64,000 nt of DNA from Phytophthora sp. 'mugwort'. Its lineage: Eukaryota > Oomycota > Peronosporomycetes > Peronosporales > Peronosporaceae. The DNA is taken from the NCBI GenBank assembly GCA_033558025.1, contig JAUCEF010000018.1, forward strand, positions 1,860,001 through 1,924,000. Reading direction: 5' to 3'. Below the pieces are notes generated by a model, which saw only the letters and a list, made by a program, of their open reading frames with translations, did no database searches and was not told where the DNA came from. Below, piece after piece: positions 1 through 9,844 of the stretch. Positions within the stretch are counted from its first letter, which is position 1. Each line of letters opens with the position of its first letter. A program made the translations under genes and the position numbers.

Positions 1-660
1 TCACCATACTATAGAAAGGAAAGTGGGTAGACGAGAACTATTTTGGCGGCGCTCTGCTGAGCTACGAGATGATGGTTGCCGCTGCCAAAGCTAAAGCTGA
101 TGCCAAAGCTCAGAAACAGTCCAACAAGAAGTCTGCTCCCTACGAGAAGACTGCTCGAGAAACGATGAGCCTGCACGACAAACACCAACATCAGACCGTT
201 AAAACGAAGCGGGTGCTTCAAGAGCGGCGAAACAGGAAGCAAAGGAAGAGCGAGATGCTGTACGCGCGAAGGGGAAGCCGGGGGGGGGTCTAGGCTGAAT
301 CACAAGCGCGCGAGGGTGTCTCTCTCGGCTTCGCGAGAGCAGGATATCGTGATGTCGGTAGTTCTCTGTGCGTACTTAGGAGGGGACCTGCAGTACCCCA
401 TAGTTAAGGAGCATTCCTCTTAATGTCTCCAGAGGTGTATCACATGCATACAAGAACCCGTATAGTCGAAATCATCCCCGAAATATGTCCCGCACGGATA
501 TGACGGGTCCACCGCCTTTTCCTTCCACAAGGACACGTCACTGCGCCAGCTTTCTTGCGCGTTGTCTAAGGGTCTAAGAATCCCCAAATGCTTCCTCCAT
601 TATAACATTGTCTAAAAGATGTTGGCGCTGCTAGTGACTTTTGCAAGTCGACCCACTATT
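1..660. other. No recognisable gene
   Basis: Only a short open stretch at 69-293 (+) is visible, rich in Lys/Ala/Gln and Arg, without a recognisable domain. The G run near 283-290 ends it. It may be the tail of a decayed repeat. I see no other structure before the foldback that begins at 661. Confidence 0.4.
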
Positions 661-930
661 AATAATAAGTCGTTTGATCGAATATTATGATTATTCTATT
701 TTTTTTTCTTACAACAACTTCATATCCTGTAATAGCTCTCCTCGGCCAACATTTAGATAAAACTAGATTTTAAATAGCAAATATTATACTTCGTAGTATT
801 AAGGTAAATATTTGCTACCTAAAATCTAGTTTTATCTAAATGTTGGGCCGAGGAGAGTTATTGCAGGATATGAAGTTATTTGTAAGAATAAAAAATGGAA
901 TAATCATAATATTCGATCAAACAACGTATT
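661..930. repeat. 270-bp foldback (inverted repeat) element
   Basis: Positions 661-787 are repeated in reverse complement at about 803-930, with roughly a dozen mismatches over 125 bp and a short centre containing TACTTCGTAGTATTA. The arms are AT-rich and non-coding. It looks like a foldback/MITE insertion. A conserved dispersed repeat (929-1105) begins directly at its right end. Confidence 0.85.
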
Positions 931-1105
931 GGGCGAAGCCCCATTACTGTGAGCTCGTTTGACGAGTTTTCGGCGTCCCTCGCTTTACTTGCTAATCTTC
1001 GAACACCTCCTGATCTTGCCTTGATTTCATTTTCTAAAGCTGGAGAGTGGTTAGGACGAGTCACTAAACAGAGGACCTAGGACCTGCCATCGGCTGTGGT
1101 GTCCC
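929..1105. repeat. Dispersed repeat, copy 1 (starts TTGGGCGAAGCCCC)
   Basis: About 175 bp matches 45957-46137 at roughly 85 percent identity by eye. It opens with the small hairpin GGGCGAAGCCC. On the minus strand it reads as a short open stretch in both copies, but I recognise no protein family. Both copies lie just right of a foldback of unrelated sequence. Confidence 0.75.
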
Positions 1106-1375
1106 CTTGTCGTTTTGATGTGCTCTGCCATAAAATCGTCTCCATCAAGGTAAAGGACCATCTACTCGCCCCTGAACGCCCCAACACTTCCACTGCACTT
1201 CACGTCAGTGCTCGGAAATAAATAACTCAGTATCAATAATACTCTTATTCTTATATGGAATTATTAACTACTGAATCTTGAAACCATAGCATATTATTGC
1301 TACCTATCAAATATATTTACTATTTTCCGGTTTCGGTCACAGAACCGGAATTGAGCCGGAGTTGATATGTTATGA
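1106..1375. other. Gap without a recognisable gene
   Basis: AT-rich intergenic DNA between the dispersed repeat and a hAT scrap. I see no open frame with family motifs here. Confidence 0.4.
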
Positions 1376-1570
1376 GCCGCTCACAGCGACCGGGAGAAGC
1401 TGCCGCCTACCAGCAACGGCTGTGATCGGCTCTTCTCCCAGACCAAGCTTGTGCTGACGCCGCAGGTAGCGTCTCTATTACCGGTGAACTTCGAAATGCT
1501 CATGTTCCTACGTGCTAACAGAGATTACTGGGATGTGACGACTGTGCAAGACGTGTTCCATCAAATGTAA
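1376..1570 (+). pseudogene. hAT transposase C-terminal fragment
   Basis: The plus frame reads the hAT C-terminal dimerisation region: a PPTSN-type motif, then DRLFSQTK, then a LLPVNFEMLMFLRANRDYWD block, ending in TAA at 1568-1570. This region normally ends a protein of 600 residues or more; nothing upstream belongs to it. It is therefore a dead 3' remnant of a hAT-superfamily DNA transposon. The same motifs recur in the relics at 3228-5227 and 49425-50885, with different residues, so these are three separate old insertions. Confidence 0.75.
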
Positions 1571-3227
1571 ATTTGGCTTGCTGTAGAACGCGGCATCTGT
1601 AAGAACTGTCTACACATTGTGTATTGGCAATAAATAACTATTGTTTGTGCGGGTATGGCATCATATATTATGTTCGTTTGAAAGAGGCCCTACAATATGA
1701 TATGGTGTTTTCCGAGCACTGCTTCACGTTATACGCAAGGGTAGGAGCATCGCCACCGTGCGGGTGCATTTCATCCAACGCCGCCGAGTAGACCGAAGCA
1801 GCCATCCACTCCTTCATCACGCTGTCGTTGAACGGCGTCGACGACGTCGCCGTCGGCGGTGACGTTCTCGCAACGTCTGCTGCCGGTCCAGCAGCATCTC
1901 TTTCAACCTTGGATTTAGTTTCGGTCGATGTAGCTCGTTCACAGCGACGCACAACTCCTTGATCTCACACTAACTTGACTAGACCAGAACACCAGTTCCA
2001 CTGAACAGCTTCAGCTTCGTCGCGAACGCAGCAGCCGTAGTCGTAGCAATCATAACCTGTAAGAAGTGTTTCTTTCGCGAAAAAAAAAGCTGGATACAAC
2101 GGACGCGAATGCCAGCGGAGGGAGGACGAGCTGTCTGGCGAAGGTGTGTTGAAAGTGATTGATGTAAGGTATAGCCTAGAAAATCAAATAAGTTCCAGCC
2201 GTAGGCTGCTGTTCTGCTGTAGCTATCCTACATGTATCCACGACGCCTGCTTGACGACGTGTTCTTGATTAGCGGCAAGAGCGGCATGGAGTTGTATCGG
2301 AAGAACAAATGTGGCAAAACCACGTGCAGAGTTTTGGGTCCTGGCTGAAACTTCTTCATGGGTATTTTTGAGGCCTCCGTGGCGTTTGCTGTGCTGCAAC
2401 AATGTCTAGCGTAGGCGATCCGTTGCCAGCATCATAAATGTCATATGCCGACTAGTAGTGAGAAAAGGTGGTCGCAGCATTTATCGCTAAGCAAAAGGTT
2501 AGCAAGGTCGGCGCTAATTTGAAGAAGAAGTGGGACACATCCAAGGTCCAAAGCCTCAACTGCCCTATTGGACAGTTCGCGCGGATCTGCACACGAAGAT
2601 TGCTAGATTTGAGCTAATAGTCGGCTACGTTTATGCTTCCTGTAGCAGTGCTTTTACTGACGAAGATCAGGCGGTGCCATCAAAGTATACCACGAAGTGG
2701 GAGCTTGCTATCGTAGCGTTATCCCCCTATCCTGTCAAGTTTACCGCGGTAAACTTGCTCCTAGAGGCGGACTTGGTCCTGGTCTGGCTTACGGCGGCGA
2801 CCTTGCTGCTGACGGCGACCTTGCTGCTGCGGGCGGCGTCGCCCTGGCTAGGCTGGGGGGCCGGCGTCAACGGATAGCTGTTGTGTTGGGGCATTTCAAA
2901 GCTGAAGCGTTGGCACCGTTGGTTGAAAGATTAGTCTGATTTTTGCCTAATGATACAATGACAGAAATGGAATATACACGTTAAAACACATCGACACTCA
3001 AAACCTTTTTATTGAATTGTCGTCTTCGGGATGTACATGGCAAGCACGTTAACCCCACAAAGTGTTTTCCGCCGTTACAATAGCTGCCCCATTGGAGTTA
3101 ACGTTTGATCTCAACAACAGATGGAAAGTGTGTTTGGCTGCGGTATTACACCCTCATTCTTCCCTCGACGCTGTCCACGCCAGGGGCTCCGATTATGGCA
3201 TTGATATTTAGTTAGCACCAGGGCATT
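1571..3227. other. Gap without a confident gene
   Basis: Several short open stretches exist (for example 1668-1952 minus and 2530-2877 plus), but none shows domain motifs. Around 2790-2835 a roughly 18-bp unit (GGCGACCTTGCTGCTG) is repeated twice. Probably decayed repeats. Confidence 0.35.
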
Positions 3228-5227
3228 TCATACGTTATGTGATGAAGCTCGTTCTGACGGCGCAATATATAATGGGCTGCCGTAGCACAACACCATCATT
3301 ATCCCATTATGTATATATGTAGTCCATAACATCTCAACACTAAACTCTAGTATGTAGTGCGGACTATTGATCGTGCTCGCGTCCCAGTACGAGCAATTTC
3401 CATGCAAAAAAAGAATCACCTCGAGAGTGCGTGGCAGCAAACCGTGGCGCTGATATCGTGCAACACTAAAGAAGCGCTCGATAGCAAATGAGGTGGGCAG
3501 GATGCTTCTTACCTGCTCGTACTCCACTTCGCATTCGGCAAGTCGGCGGCGCTTGCGGAGGCAATCGACGAACGACGCGGTGTCCTCTGCTGAGTCAGTG
3601 AACTCGGTACCTTGGCTGGCCGCTACAATAGGTTGCAGTGCCGCCTTTTCGGCTCGCGTGAGGCGGTCGGTTCTGCCACGGAGCACCAGGACACATCCCG
3701 ACTCAAAGACGGGCTGTGTTGGCTCGAGGACCTGTCCAACATTACGAACTCATTTGTCAGAATAGCACGTCCACTAGCGAGTATAGACAGAGGCACTTAT
3801 TCAGATAGCGCGTAAATTGCGGCCTCGCTGCCATGAGCTCGTCGAACCATTGGCGCAGGTCGAGTAGGTCGACGTCGTGGCCTTGCAAGGCCTTGGAGAC
3901 CGATTCGGTGTCGCGTAATTCTGGCAGAAGCGAGCGAAGCCGCTTGTTGCAAGCCGAGGAGGGCAGCAGATCCATGATACCGTCGTCCTCGACACATCGA
4001 GGAACTCGTGTAGTTTGAAATAGCGGTTGGCCATCGCAAATGTGGAGATCCAGCGCGTGTTTTGACGGATGACAGGCCGAAGGTTGGTCTTTAAACTTTA
4101 ATACAAAAACATACAATGAACTCACAAGTTTTGGTTAGTCGAAAAGCAGCCGCACCAAATCTACACAAAAAGGCTTACCGGAGTTTTGCCGACTGGGTCA
4201 ACGTGCGCAGCTTCCCCATCAGCTGCCAAGTCGTCTTCGTGCGAGGCCATGTCTGCTTGAACAGCAGCCCACCAGCGCACTCCCAGAAGGGTCGCCAGCC
4301 GGCGTTCACGGAGCAGTTGTCACCGACAGTGAAACGGCACTGCTCCAGCAGCACCGCGTAGTCACGCGCCAGCATAGTGATGAGGAGTCGCGGTGGCCGC
4401 CTGCTGTAAGGTCGTCATCCACGGCGTCGGGCAGCGGGACCATGCTGAGCAGCGTCGTCTTCTGGCGACAGCTCACCTCATAGCAGGCAAATACGGTGAC
4501 GTAGTGCTCTACGCATGCGTCCAGCTATCGAGCATGACGCCAGACTGCGCTGGAAGCTCCGCCACATTGAACGCTCGATTGCGCGCACCACCCCGTCCAT
4601 GCCCGCCCGCAATGTCTCCTGTGAGATGGGATCACGGGTCGAATATCTGAAAATAACATACACAAAAAAATGCATATTAGACTTTGAGAGATAACATTGT
4701 AGTAGACCCAGTACAATATTACCGTCGTGCTTCCCGGCTTTCGCAAAATGTGAGAGGCAGGTTGCATTGAACAATCCAAATCATCCACCCGTACAATTTA
4801 GAGCCGAATGGCGCACGAAGTTAATCAGAGACCCAGTCTCCGCTGTGGACGCGTCCAGCATTACAACCGCGTAGTCAGGATGCTCTCTGTTCAAGTGTTG
4901 CATCAGATTCGAGTGCCCATTCCGATGATGGGTTTGATTTCGCGCCGTGCCACAACGGCAACGAAAGTACTTAGTAATCAATTTGTTGTTCCAGTTCTGA
5001 CATGGCCAAAAGTAGAAGCCACCAACTTGTGCGTTGCTGTAGGTTGGGCGAGGGGGGGGCGGGTCACGCGAACCATGGAGATGCTGGAGAATTGGGGAGT
5101 GGGCTTTGTTGACTGCTGAGAAGTGAAAAGTGGGAGTTGTTGCTTCGAGAACAGACAGGAGTGCTAGAGCCGGAGAATGGCTGGGGGGTAGATGGTTGGT
5201 ATCGTTAAAATTATGTTCCAAACTCAC
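3228..5227 (-). pseudogene. hAT transposase, near full-length but decayed
   Basis: Read on the minus strand, pieces in shifting frames follow the order of a hAT transposase. A BED zinc finger (FRCRCGT ... HLNREHPDY) lies near 4870-5000, followed by a YGW block near 4780 and a PISQETL segment near 4630. The catalytic-core motif FTVGDNCSVN is near 4330. The C-terminal dimerisation block (LPTSFAIERFFSVAR, then RTLEVILFLHGNCSYWD) is at about 3370-3500. Frameshifts and stops break it throughout, so it cannot encode active protein. I could not define the terminal inverted repeats. Confidence 0.75.
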
Positions 5228-5490
5228 CTGTCATCAATGATTGCCGCTGTTTCGTAGGCGTTATCTACTTGTTTGTATGGGATCGTAGGAAAATGCGCCA
5301 CTGTTTTACACATTGGAGCGGGTTGGCGACCTCCGCTTTTCTATGGCAAGTGCGTGTTGTGGCAAATGATCCCTGTTTCGTAGCGGACAAATCCGACGGA
5401 TGATAACTCATTCCCATTCGTCAAAATCTCGCGACTTTCCCAAGCCTCGCCGAGAGACTCACCAGCAGCAAACGCCAGCGCCCGGCCGCA
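5228..5490. other. Spacer between hAT relic and Crypton relic
   Basis: No gene is seen. One of the two elements presumably inserted next to or into the other, but no target-site duplication is visible. Confidence 0.4.
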
Positions 5491-5690
5491 TGGCGGTGCC
5501 TAGCAGCGGCGGCACAGCGGCGCCCAATAGCACGAGCACGGCGGTGCCCAGCAACACGAGCATAGCGGTGCCTAACAGTACCAGCACGGCGGCGGCCCAG
5601 CAGCGGCAGTATCTCGGCGCCCAGCAGCATGAGCACGGTGGTGCCCATCGGCAGCAACAGCAAAGCGGCCCCCAGCAGTTCGGGTGCGGC
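5490..5690 (+). repeat. Degenerate tandem repeat, about 30-bp unit
   Basis: Units of the type GGTGCCCAACAGCACGAGCACGGC repeat five to six times with drift and encode a Ser/Thr/Ala/Pro-rich leader ahead of the recombinase fold. The minus strand is also open through it, which is a side effect of the repeat. Confidence 0.65.
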
Positions 5691-6782
5691 AGTGTCGGGT
5701 GCACAGGAAGTCACAGCAAAGGACGTACGAGATGCTTGCATATCCAAAAGGACGCAGCAGGCGTATGCAGGCAACCTTCGCGCGATATCTCGATGGATAG
5801 TGGAGACAAAAAATGAATCGCACAAATATTTCGAGAAGGGTGGCCAGATTGACCTTCAGCAGTTCACCGCAAAGGACTTCGAGGCATTCTTGCTCGAAAA
5901 GCGCAAGACCGTCGGTGTCAGTGCGCTCAATGGTTTTCGCAGTGCCGTCAAAGGTCTATACCGCCGACAAGATATGTCGCTCCGTCCTCATACGAAAAGA
6001 GCATGTCGACTATCTTCTCAGGGTTGAAGCGGCTGCAGGCATTTAAATATCAGTCTGGGGCGCCAGCGGAGTCTGGCAAGGATCCGCTTCCAACTCCCTG
6101 TACCAAGAGCTGTGCAAGGCAACATTGGTTCGTCAAGACGGGGAATTTGATCCTTTTTTTTTCCTCACTACTCAATGGAACCTGATGTGCAGATCTGAGT
6201 CGGTTCAGACTATTTGTACGGAGCACTTGAGCGCGGATAACGATAGTGTCGGGTGCGTTTTGCATAAGTCCAAGACGAATCAGGAAGGAAATGGACCGAA
6301 GGATTCGCGGCACATGTACGCAAACCCATTAATCTCCACTACGTGCTGGGTCACTGCACTAGCAATTGATTTGGCTTGCCGACCGACGCAGCAACCCGGG
6401 TCACTGTTGTCAGGATCACAGCAAAAGTCCCGGTTTGGTAATTCATTACGGCAACTAATTGGTGAGAAGAGAGGTCTCAACCATTATGGTACTCACTCGA
6501 TTCGAATGGACGTTGCTACGTTTTCCTGCAGCGGCACAACTGGAGGTCCATCAATAACTAGTGTATGTCTGAGGGATGGCTGGTCTTTGGGAGCGTTCAA
6601 GATCACTATATTCGCTACGAATGTGCGGGCGATCAATACTTAGGGCGCGTCGTGGCTGGCTTACCACTAAATCGCGCAGAGTTTCCATTCTTCCTCTCCA
6701 TTTCACCAACAATCAAGACGCCAGTTTGCGTGCGTGTGCGACAGAGATGTTTCCTGCGCTGAAAGAGACAAGCACACTCCAA
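5491..6782 (+). pseudogene. Crypton-type tyrosine recombinase, N-terminal and catalytic part
   Basis: Plus-strand frames carry a Ser/Thr/Ala/Pro repeat leader, then an N-terminal SAM-like DNA-binding domain of a tyrosine recombinase (KRTQQAYAGNLRAISRW ... FTAKDFEAFLLEKRK; about 5730-5960). The catalytic domain follows at 6125-6700: CRSESVQ with the first Arg, GTHSIRMDVATF with the His-x-x-Arg box, RDGWSLGA, and then, in another frame, HYIRYECAGDQYLGRVVAGLP with the nucleophile Tyr. At least two frameshifts separate the parts, so it is a pseudogene. The coding stops abruptly at about 6782, where an antisense viral capsid gene begins. The missing C-terminal part is at 18770-19497 on the other strand. 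Cryptons are DNA transposons moved by such a recombinase. Confidence 0.8.
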
Positions 6783-6783
6783 G

Positions 6784-6966
6784 ATAGAATCCTTCATTCC
6801 CATTCAGCTGGGCAGTCGCATTGATAGTAATGACACCATTCTGATACGATCCCTGATTGAGATCGATTACAAAGGATACGCGCTTACCGGAAGATACCTT
6901 GATCTCCAGGTCGTTCTTGAGCGAGCTCTGGTACAAATAGTGGTCGGATAGTTGAGTTTCGCTCAT
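6784..6966 (-). pseudogene. Viral major capsid protein, N-terminal 61 residues
   Basis: The frame opens at ATG 6966 with MSETQLSDHYLYQSSLKNDL and continues through GKRVSFVIDLNQGSYQNGVI to NGNEGFY. To my knowledge this matches the N-terminus of double jelly-roll capsid proteins of Polinton-like viruses. It then runs straight into the antisense Crypton relic at about 6783. The following part of the same protein family (LRDAYIVLSYK onward) starts at 19480 on the plus strand. The start codon lies 47 bp from the divergent protease start. What is seen is sequence similarity to a remembered family pattern; a structure-based search would settle it. Confidence 0.6.
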
Positions 6967-7013
6967 CGTCCAATCTATATGGTTTCTATATACTTTAATC
7001 GAAATTAAATATT

Positions 7014-7350
7014 ATGGCTCATCTAATTAAGCCAATCGCCAGCGATCAGGATCTAATTGAACTTGCGGATCGATTCGGAGTCCATCTGGATAATGTATTC
7101 GAATCGAATGAAATATCGAAACTGACCCCAAAGAAAGGTCGTATTTGGTCTTATTGAGGCCTCCTAATCTTGATGTAGGACATTGGCAGGCCGTTCATGA
7201 TAATGAATTCTTTAATAGTATGGGAGAAGCAGGACCAGAAAAGTATGGAGTCTGGAAGTATAATCCCAAACAATTCCAACGTATGGAGATTACTCTGTAA
7301 TATGGTGTATGCTCTGGTTATATTGCAAGCAAAAAAATAAGATGAATCTA
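7014..7350 (+). pseudogene. Adenain-like viral maturation protease, broken
   Basis: Starts ATG 7014 with an intact N-terminus (MAHLIKPIASDQDLIELADR), hits a stop near 7157, and continues in another frame with GHWQAVHDNEFFNSMGEAG. That supplies the His of the GHW motif and the following acidic/FDS-like segment typical of adenovirus-type cysteine proteases of Polintons and related viruses. The segment that should carry the catalytic Cys lies near 7300-7330 but is damaged by small indels (WCMLWLYCK is readable in a third frame). In such viruses the enzyme cuts capsid precursors during virion maturation. This copy is dead. Confidence 0.6.
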
Positions 7351-7414
7351 CTAAATCGATTCAAAGATCTAATTTTAACCATTCTTTAAGTAAAATCAGT
7401 CATGAAATATAATC

Positions 7415-8123
7415 ATGACGTTCAAACAGTTAGCAGTTTCGTCATCCATCCCTGAGTCTAAGCTCAAGAGAGCCTTCACGTCAGGTACCCTATCCTTGCC
7501 TAAGGATGCGTAGAGTCGTTCTGGTGCTACGCTTCATCTCCATCCTGAATCGTATGCTAAAGCTCTTCGAGCTCGCAAATTCGTAAAGGAACGCGTTTGT
7601 ATATTACCAAAAAGGAGATCGGACATCCTTTCAAGCATATGAACGGAGGAGGTATGCATGGAGCCAGTATATGGGGGAAATATGGGGAGGCATCAAAAAG
7701 GCATCCAAATTTGCTAAGGACTCTGGCATTCTTAGCAAAGCAGCAGATGCAGCTGTTCCCGCTCTCGCAACCGCACTTGGTGCTCCTCAAGGGGCTATTC
7801 CAGCGAGAGCTGCTATCCGCTCGATGACAGGTATCGGTATGTATGATTCTGATAACGATGCTAAGGACGGAGGACGATTGAGCATGAGTGATGTTAAGCA
7901 AGGAGCCAAACGTTCTCTCGCTTACACAAATCGTAAGGAAGTTCTTACTGATGCGGTCGATGCTGGAGAGAAGTTTCTGCTTTCCAAGGCTACCAAACCT
8001 GAACATGGGAATCTCATCAAATCTCTTCGAGGTGAGGCTCGACGTCGCTATGGAGTAGGCATTGTCAAGCCAAAGTCTAAAAGGTTTGCAAGGGTCTCTG
8101 GAGGCGAAGGATCATATGGCTAA
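7415..8123 (+). pseudogene. Viral minor capsid protein (pVI/pX-like), broken
   Basis: From ATG 7415 the frame MTFKQLAVSSSIPESKLKRA runs to an in-frame stop near 7510. It resumes through LYITKKEIGHPFKHMNGGG and, after one more shift at about 7670, is open from 7671 to the TAA at 8121-8123. The layout is a basic N-terminus, then a Gly-rich stretch before an amphipathic GASIWGK / GEIWGGIKKASKF segment, and a basic C-terminus. That resembles minor capsid or core proteins of Polinton-like viruses and adenoviruses. The open 150-codon part is the best-preserved piece, but two frame breaks make it a pseudogene. Confidence 0.5.
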
Positions 8124-8204
8124 GCTCCGTGCCACGCGGAAGAAGGATACAGCCGGAAATAGCTTTAGATTATAACCACGTAAAAAAAGACACAAGTAAT
8201 GGCT

Positions 8205-9075
8205 TTATTTTTTTGGTCGAAGCAGAAGCATGATCGAGACCGAAGTATCACGACTTAACCTTCTGATCTGTTTGATTGTAGATATTGATAGTGATCGTTG
8301 AACGAGCGTCATTACGACAGTTCATTCAAGCGAACTGATTCGGCTTGTACGAGACTAGCTGACCAACAGACGCATCACCTCGATCGAAAGCACTAAGGAT
8401 ATCCCGTTCGCGACGTATTCATTTTTAATTAGATCACATCTCACGATGTAGGATGAAGTAGGGTGGATCTGAGGGATCGTGTTCGAAAGCTGAGCGCTGG
8501 CAACCGCAGCAGGGGACGATGGATATGTTGCAGCGCTTAATCCAACAACCTCTCCAACTCAGCATTATCGATGATCAGGCGCGGAGCACGCGTAGTAGTA
8601 GGCAAACCAGAACCACCAGAACTATATAGACCTGTAGCAGGTCTTGCCCAGGTACCTCCAACGTTAGGTAGAGTCGTTGGGGTAGCGCTGAAATGAAACT
8701 GAGCAGCATAATATACGCTGTTTTCCGATAATTGAATGTAAAATACACTATTTCCAGCTGGATCAATAAAATATGCACCAGCATTGACGAAAGCAGTCTG
8801 AATGCTTCGATTGATATCAGCATCTACGTGTAAATACCATCGGTTAGATTGATCTCACAATGGATGTTGCAGCACCTGTTGGTACTTCGAGTTTAGAAGT
8901 ATTGTTCCAGAACTGGGCCGTATCGATATTGTATTCGAAGTTGTACATGCTGATTAATTGAACGGCGCAAACAACATCGCGAAAATCAGAGCAGAACCTG
9001 GGAAACTGTATCGCCAAGTGAGTTGTACCCATCTTGAACGAGGTTCGTGGAATCGAGCTTGATAAAGCTGGCCAT
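8205..9075 (-). pseudogene. Viral structural protein, penton/spike-type, broken
   Basis: Begins at ATG 9075 (MASFIKLDSTNLVQDG) and ends at TAA 8205-8207 after a LLLRPKK tail, about 290 codons with several frame shifts. Readable blocks include SMYNFEYNIDTAQFWNNT, DADINRSIQTAFVNAGAYF and NSVYYAAQFHFSATPTTLPN. Further on are a Ser/Gly/Pro-rich loop, RLIIDNAEL, TYPSSPAAVASAQLSNTIPQ and SYIVRCDLIKNEY. The pattern of short beta-strand-like blocks and its place between the minor capsid and ATPase genes suggest a capsid vertex or surface protein of a Polinton-like virus. I recognise the family pattern but cannot name it firmly. Confidence 0.5.
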
Positions 9076-9101
9076 GTTGATAGTATATGTGGCTTAGCAT
9101 A

Positions 9102-9790
9102 TTATTGATTGATATTAATTACAATTGGTCTATCGAAGTTATACCGAATCTGACCTTTAACAGAGTCAATGAACAGCATATGTCCTTTACGCTCAGTGGT
9201 TATATTGTAATAAGAGACGATTGAGCGTTCGTCAACGTCCTTGATATTAAAATCCTTGACAACCATCTGTAAATTTCGCTTCGAATTCGCCTTTAAATTG
9301 ATACATACTCCGAATTCAACCGGATCATCTTATCGGTCGCAAAATAGCTGTGGCTTAAGAATATAGTTGATAGCTTGAAGTGTCTTCCACGAGTATAGAA
9401 GTGGGAAAATATATTCTTCTGGAGTAGCTTATCGTTGCTGTAGTCGTCTATGATAACAAGCTCAGGTTTGTTAGAGCTCATGGGTGTATGACGCACTTGA
9501 TCAACTCTCGGAGGGGTATCTGGGTCAGCAAAAGTAATGAAATTTTCAAGCCTGTCGCGAAGGTACTCATACAGTTCTTGGCGGGGATTACGAGCAATGA
9601 TCATTAGATGCGGGAATACGTGGAGAGAATGCTTGAGAATGAACATACAGAGGTTGTTTTTCCCACTGAAAGAGGGCCCAAGGATAACCATTCTAAATAG
9701 CTTTTTAATGTCAAGCGCAGGAACATCACCCATGCCAGCTGACTTGTACTTTTTCGCCAGCGAAGCACCAAAATCTGGAATACCGCTCAT
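9102..9790 (-). pseudogene. A32-type DNA-packaging ATPase (FtsK/HerA), one frameshift
   Basis: The start codon at 9790 opens MSGIPDFGASLAKKYKSAG. Walker A follows as GPSFSGKNNL (residues 38-47), a variant with Asn where Thr/Ser is usual. Walker B is ELVIIDDYSND (about residue 110), and then comes a TRGRHFKLSTIFLSHSYF block, the arrangement of A32-like packaging ATPases of Polintons, virophages and large DNA viruses. One frameshift near 9300 moves the C-terminal part (QMVVKDFNIKDVDERSIV) to another frame, ending at 9102-9104. The length, about 229 codons, is full for the family. The enzyme would pump genomes into capsids; the frameshift and altered Walker A suggest it is inactive. Confidence 0.75.
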
Positions 9791-9844
9791 GATCGTGTCT
9801 TTAATCGCTGGATCTATGTAGCCAGAGACAAAAACAACAATGAG

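Noticed and set aside
2697..2939. Gly/Ala/Leu-rich open frame as a collagen-like gene
   Set aside because: Short, created by a brief GGCGACCTTGCTGCTG repeat, and without a plausible start or neighbours.
5491..6782. The Crypton-type recombinase as the integrase of the viral relic
   Set aside because: It abuts the capsid gene at both joins, which looked like one element. Undoing the inversion places the recombinase about 12 kb from the capsid module, with host genes between, so the contact is produced by the rearrangement.
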